From the NCBI GenBank assembly GCA_947254465.1, contig CAMYEU010000054.1, positions 1 to 8,975 of the forward strand: a DNA stretch of 8,975 nucleotides, in the 5' to 3' direction. This document shows positions 6,522 to 8,975 of the stretch, piece by piece. This DNA comes from an uncultured Gemella sp. (GTDB lineage Bacteria; Bacillota; Bacilli; Staphylococcales; Gemellaceae). Made by a program: the position numbers and the translations under genes. Position 1 is the stretch's first letter, and every line of letters starts with the position of its first letter. The notes below the pieces were generated by a model that saw only the letters and a list, made by a program, of their open reading frames with translations, searched no databases and was not told the origin of the DNA.

Positions 6522-6567
6522 TGGATGTTTCCCTATATTATACAGGAGGCATCCATTTTGTTTTTGA
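6522..6567 (+). terminator. Intrinsic terminator downstream of pssA
   Basis: TGGATGTTTCC (6522-6532) pairs with GGAGGCATCCA (6545-6555): 11 bp including two G-T pairs, with a 12-nt AT loop, followed by TTTTGTTTTTG. It should end pssA transcription. The 3' arm carries AGGAGG, a ribosome-binding-site sequence. Confidence 0.75.
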
Positions 6568-6677
6568 TTGAATTCTCTTATTCTTGTAGTAATATATATT
6601 ATATCGTGAATAAATTTTATATATGTTTACTCTACTTAGAAGTTAACATCACGAATATTATAATTAACCTTTTATAA
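6558..6677 (+). CDS. Doubtful 39-codon ORF behind an AGGAGG site
   Basis: Within the 334-bp gap 6459-6792, AGGAGG (6544-6549) stands 8 nt before TTG 6558, which opens a 39-residue frame (MFLIEFSYSCSNIYYI..., ending IIINLL). It is hydrophobic and Tyr/Cys/Ile-rich and resembles no family I know. The SD lies in the 3' arm of a terminator and the start follows the T-tract, as in the thiamine operon. A frame this long is only mildly unusual in such AT-rich DNA, and the composition looks like translated non-coding sequence. The rest of the gap shows only AT-rich sequence and the promoter of the next gene. Confidence 0.15.
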   Translation: MFLIEFSYSCSNIYYIVNKFYICLLYLEVNITNIIINLL

Positions 6678-6723
6678 TTGATATTTTATCCCAAAATAAG
6701 TAATCCTAAAAAATAGTTATTAC

Positions 6724-6752
6724 TTTAATTTTACTTTTATTTATTATATAAT
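6724..6752 (+). promoter_or_regulatory. Candidate promoter of the Fem-family gene
   Basis: A -10 TATAAT (6747-6752) with a weak -35 TTTAAT (6724-6729) at 17 bp. It is placed about 40 bp before the ATG. The surrounding DNA is nearly all A and T, so the assignment is tentative. Confidence 0.4.
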
Positions 6753-6792
6753 CTTATAGGACTATATTAAATTTTATATAAGGAGCATCTTA

Positions 6793-8043
6793 ATGATATT
6801 TACAGAAATTAGCAGCGACGAACTACAAATAGTACAAGAAAAAAATAATAATCGTTACTTTTTGCAACAAGCTGCTGTATATAGTAAAATGCTAAATTTC
6901 AATAAACTAAAGACAAAAATTCTTGCAGTAAAGGAAAATAACACAGTTCTAGCATATGCAACATTTATTTACTTCCCTTACAAAAAATTCTTCTATAAAG
7001 TTACTGCTCAACACGGTCCTATAATGGATTATTCCAACACAGAATTAGTAACATTTTATATGACTGAATTAAAAAAATATTTTGCTAAAGATTTTCGTGT
7101 TCTATGTGTGAGGGTCAATCCATTCTTAAATGAACAAATTTATAAAGATATCGAATATATTGAAACTACTAAGGAAGCTATTAAAACAGATAAAATATTA
7201 ACTTCACTAGGATACAAACCGCTTAATGATGACTTATTCACAAACCCTACTCTAGCTTCTCGTTGTATATACTCAAGAGAATTAGAAGAAACTCTTACTG
7301 AAGATACAATATTGAAAACTGTTTCGACTATGGCTAAACGATCTATTAACAAAGCAATAAAAGAAGGAATAATTGTAAAAGAAATCGACATTTTTAATGA
7401 TAAAGATGCCGAAATATTTGATTCAATAAACAAAAGTACAGAAGATAGAATTAACTTTCAGATCAGAACTAGTGAATACTTTAGAAATCTGAAAACTGCA
7501 TTAGGTGATAAGCTTCACCTTATGGTTTCTTATTTAGATTGTAATTTACTTATTTCTAAATTAAATGAAGAAATTAAAGAATACAACATAGAAAAAAATA
7601 AACTAACAGAAAAACTTGATACCGGAAAAGTAAATCCAGAAAAAACTATGAATAAAATAACTAGAATAACTGAATCAATTGATCTCAATAATGAAAAAAT
7701 AGCTAAGATATCTTCTTTAAAAAAAGAAAATGGAAATATTGTTTATCTTTCATGTGCAAGTTTTATAGAGACAAAACAAGATTTCATCTACTTTACCGGG
7801 GGAATGAAAAAAGAATTTTCTAGATTTAACGGTTCATACTTAGTAATGTATACAATGATTAAATATGCGATTAGAAATCAGTTCAAAATTTTTAATTTCT
7901 TTGGAACATCTAAAAATTTCACATCTGAAAACGCTACTGATTATAGCGTTCTTCAATTCAAACGTCATTTCAATGGAAATGTAGAGTACTTTATGGATAA
8001 TTACGAAATTAGAAATGCTATTGGAAAAATTTGGAAAATATAA
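6793..8043 (+). CDS. FemABX/MurM-family peptidoglycan bridge aminoacyltransferase
   Basis: Cytoplasmic enzyme (416 aa) of the Fem family, which adds amino acids from aminoacyl-tRNA to the lysine side chain of lipid-linked peptidoglycan precursors. Visible: two GNAT-like halves (about 1-165 with AYATFIYFPYKKFFYKVTAQ and GPIMDY; 166-250 and 315-400 with YFTGGMKKEFSRFNGSYL) and an inserted charged coiled-coil hairpin at about 252-312, typical of Fem proteins and thought to contact tRNA. The C-terminal motif reads FNFFGTSKNF...VLQFKRHFNGNVEYF, recognisable but diverged from the usual FGISG...GLYEFK form. The length is usual for FemX/MurM. SD AAGGAG lies 7 nt before ATG. It is monocistronic with its own terminator. 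Which amino acid and bridge position it serves cannot be told from sequence. Confidence 0.9.
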   Translation: MIFTEISSDELQIVQEKNNNRYFLQQAAVYSKMLNFNKLKTKILAVKENNTVLAYATFIYFPYKKFFYKVTAQHGPIMDYSNTELVTFYMTELKKYFAKDFRVLCVRVNPFLNEQIYKDIEYIETTKEAIKTDKILTSLGYKPLNDDLFTNPTLASRCIYSRELEETLTEDTILKTVSTMAKRSINKAIKEGIIVKEIDIFNDKDAEIFDSINKSTEDRINFQIRTSEYFRNLKTALGDKLHLMVSYLDCNLLISKLNEEIKEYNIEKNKLTEKLDTGKVNPEKTMNKITRITESIDLNNEKIAKISSLKKENGNIVYLSCASFIETKQDFIYFTGGMKKEFSRFNGSYLVMYTMIKYAIRNQFKIFNFFGTSKNFTSENATDYSVLQFKRHFNGNVEYFMDNYEIRNAIGKIWKI

Positions 8044-8045
8044 TA

Positions 8046-8080
8046 AAAAAGGAATTGAGTTTTTAGCTCAGTTCCTTTTT
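8046..8080. terminator. Bidirectional terminator between fem gene and clpP
   Basis: AAAAAGGAATTGAG (8046-8059) pairs with CTCAGTTCCTTTTT (8067-8080) around a 7-nt loop: 14 bp with one T-G pair. Each strand ends in a run of five or six T, so it serves both the fem gene (stop 8043) and the convergent clpP (stop 8086). Confidence 0.92.
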
Positions 8081-8085
8081 CTTAT

Positions 8086-8733
8086 CTATTCTGATTTTTT
8101 GGCTGCTTTTTTAGTAGCTTTTTTTGGTCTTTCTTTTTTCTGAAGTTTATTGTTTTCTGGATACATTACTTTGTCTACTAGTCCATACTCACATGCCTCT
8201 TCTGCTGTTAGATAATTATCACGTTCTGTATCACGTTCAATAGTCTTAATAGTTTGACCTGTTCTATCTGCTAAGATTTTGTTTAATTTTTCTCTCGTTC
8301 TTAGAATGTGTCTAGCTGCAATTTCTATTTCTGTTGCTTGACCTTGTGCACCACCTAATGGTTGGTGAATCATTACTTCTGCATTTGGAAGAGCATATCG
8401 TTTACCAATAGTCCCAGCTGCAAGTAAGAATGCACCCATACTAGCTGCCATCCCCATACAAATAGTAACAACATCACATTTAATATGTTGCATTGTATCA
8501 TAAATTGCAAAACCAGCTGTTACACTTCCACCTGGTGAATTAATATAAAAATATATATCTTTTTCACTATCTTGTGCTTCTAAAAATAAAAGCTGACTTG
8601 TTATTGAATTTGCTACTTGATCATTTACATCAGAACCTAGAATTATAATTCTGTCTTTTAATAATCTTGAATAAATATCGTATGCTCTTTCCCCTTGAGA
8701 AGTTTGCTCTATTACTGTAGGAATTAAATTCAT
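8086..8733 (-). CDS. clpP: ATP-dependent Clp protease proteolytic subunit
   Basis: Serine peptidase that forms the tetradecameric barrel degrading proteins fed by Clp ATPases (ClpC, ClpX, ClpE); cytoplasmic. The catalytic triad is in the canonical positions: Ser98 in GMAASMG, His123 in MIHQP and Asp172 in TERDNYL. INSPGGSVTAGFAIYDTMQ (64-82) and QGQATEIEIAARHIL (130-144) are classic ClpP blocks, closest by eye to the staphylococcal protein. Residues 1-190 cover the normal protein; the rest is a Lys/Ala-rich tail (KKERPKKATKKAAKKSE) making it about 18-20 residues longer than usual. SD AGGAGG at 7 nt fixes ATG 8733. The promoter carries a probable CtsR heat-shock operator. Confidence 0.97.
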   Translation of the reverse strand: MNLIPTVIEQTSQGERAYDIYSRLLKDRIIILGSDVNDQVANSITSQLLFLEAQDSEKDIYFYINSPGGSVTAGFAIYDTMQHIKCDVVTICMGMAASMGAFLLAAGTIGKRYALPNAEVMIHQPLGGAQGQATEIEIAARHILRTREKLNKILADRTGQTIKTIERDTERDNYLTAEEACEYGLVDKVMYPENNKLQKKERPKKATKKAAKKSE

Positions 8734-8766
8734 TTTCTTACCTCCTAATTTTCGTTTTCACTAGAT

Positions 8767-8795
8767 ATTATATATCAAAAATGGTCAATTAGCAA
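8767..8795 (-). promoter_or_regulatory. Promoter of clpP
   Basis: On the minus strand a -35 TTGCTA (8790-8795) and a perfect -10 TATAAT (8767-8772), 17 bp apart. Transcription would start near 8760, giving a leader of about 27 nt. The spacer coincides with the CtsR-like site. Confidence 0.75.
8773..8789 (+). promoter_or_regulatory. Probable CtsR operator in the clpP promoter
   Basis: The plus strand reads TATCAAA-AAT-GGTCAAT. Against the CtsR tandem heptad RGTCAAA-NAN-RGTCAAA the second heptad matches 6 of 7 and the first 5 of 7, with the correct 3-nt NAN spacer. It fills the 17-bp gap between -10 and -35, where a bound repressor blocks RNA polymerase. CtsR control of clpP is the rule in Bacilli; binding here is inferred. 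Confidence 0.65.
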
Positions 8796-8853
8796 CTTTT
8801 TTCCCTTTCTTATCATTCTATATCCCCAATAAAATAACACTTAAATTTAAATA

Positions 8854-8917
8854 AAAAAATCGGGAGTGACTCAAAAATCGTGATTTCGAAGAAATCGATT
8901 TTGTCGAGTCACCCCCG
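8854..8917 (-). terminator. Long hairpin with T-tract, probable terminator of a gene beyond the window
   Basis: CGGG-A-GTGACTC (8861-8872) pairs with GAGTCAC-C-CCCG (8906-8917). The stem continues as AAAATCG (8874-8880) with CGATTTT (8896-8902) and ATTTC with GAAAT (8883-8887, 8891-8895), about 23 bp in all with small bulges. On the minus strand it is followed by ATTTTTTTATTT, as in an intrinsic terminator, so it would end a minus-strand gene lying right of the window. The GGGAGTG...CAC-CCCC ends resemble intergenic palindromes that recur in staphylococci and relatives. Confidence 0.7.
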
Positions 8918-8921
8918 CACA

Positions 8922-8974
8922 GTTTATTAGATATCTAAAAAGCTTTTCTAAAGCGATTTTAGATATCAATAAAC
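8922..8974. repeat. Second long inverted repeat adjoining the first hairpin
   Basis: GTTTATT (8922-8928) pairs with AATAAAC (8968-8974). After a single bulged A, GATATCTAAAA (8930-8940) pairs with TTTTAGATATC (8957-8967), and GCTTT with AAAGC (8942-8946, 8950-8954) close on a TCT loop, about 23 bp in total. It has no terminal T-tract and no G/C-rich base. It begins 5 nt after the preceding hairpin and runs to the window edge, so its full extent is unknown. Confidence 0.75.
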
Positions 8975-8975
8975 C

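Noticed and set aside
6459..6560. T-box or other known riboswitch ahead of the hairpin after pssA
   Set aside because: No T-box core and no conserved SAM, preQ1, purine, lysine or fluoride motif could be found by eye.
6604..6654. TCGTGA...TCACGA inverted repeat in the gap before the fem gene
   Set aside because: Only 6 bp, 39 nt apart, with no extension on either side.
7140..7433. Minus-strand open frame inside the fem gene
   Set aside because: Antisense shadow of a well-supported coding region, without initiation signals.
8783..8788. TTGACC on the minus strand as the clpP -35
   Set aside because: It is only 10 bp from the TATAAT -10, too short for a sigma-A promoter. TTGCTA at 17 bp fits, and TTGACC is better read as half of the CtsR site.

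Overview
The window is a very AT-rich piece of a bacterial chromosome (about 30% GC by eye) carrying housekeeping genes of the Bacilli: a short Gram-positive signal peptidase I, a short PssA, a Fem-type aminoacyltransferase, YitT and a Staphylococcus-like ClpP. Shine-Dalgarno sites are strong, and several starts are TTG or GTG. A Gemella-like or staphylococcal-lineage organism fits best. This is an impression from protein similarity recalled from memory, not a database result. No phage, transposase, CRISPR array, rRNA or tRNA was seen.

Left part (1-3630): lepB (-) is divergent from a thiamine-metabolism operon (+). The operon begins with an extended -10 promoter, a TPP riboswitch and a terminator whose 3' arm contains the Shine-Dalgarno of the first gene. 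The genes are a small thiamine-binding protein (MTH1187/YkoF type, TTG start), ThiX permease, ThiY lipoprotein and ThiZ ATPase. All four genes overlap in series. The likely role is uptake of a thiamine pyrimidine precursor (HMP or formylaminopyrimidine) that is shut off by TPP. A long hairpin closes the operon.

Middle (3628-6458): on the minus strand, a YitT/DUF2179 membrane protein is followed, after a strong hairpin, by a CLC protein with the hallmarks of the fluoride/proton antiporter branch (CLC-F). Divergent from yitT is pssA (+), with clear promoters for both genes. A 334-bp non-coding gap (6459-6792) then holds a terminator, a possible short transcript and a doubtful 39-codon ORF.

Right part (6793-8975): a Fem/MurM-family peptidoglycan cross-bridge aminoacyltransferase (+) converges on clpP (-) across a shared bidirectional terminator. 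The clpP promoter has a probable CtsR operator occupying exactly its 17-bp spacer. The last 115 bases are two back-to-back long hairpins; the first is probably the terminator of a minus-strand gene beyond the window.

I see no clearly new multi-gene system. The most interesting signals are the compact TPP expression platform with its candidate antiterminator, the fluoride-type CLC without a nearby fluoride riboswitch, the hairpin-rich gap after pssA and the twin hairpins at the right edge.
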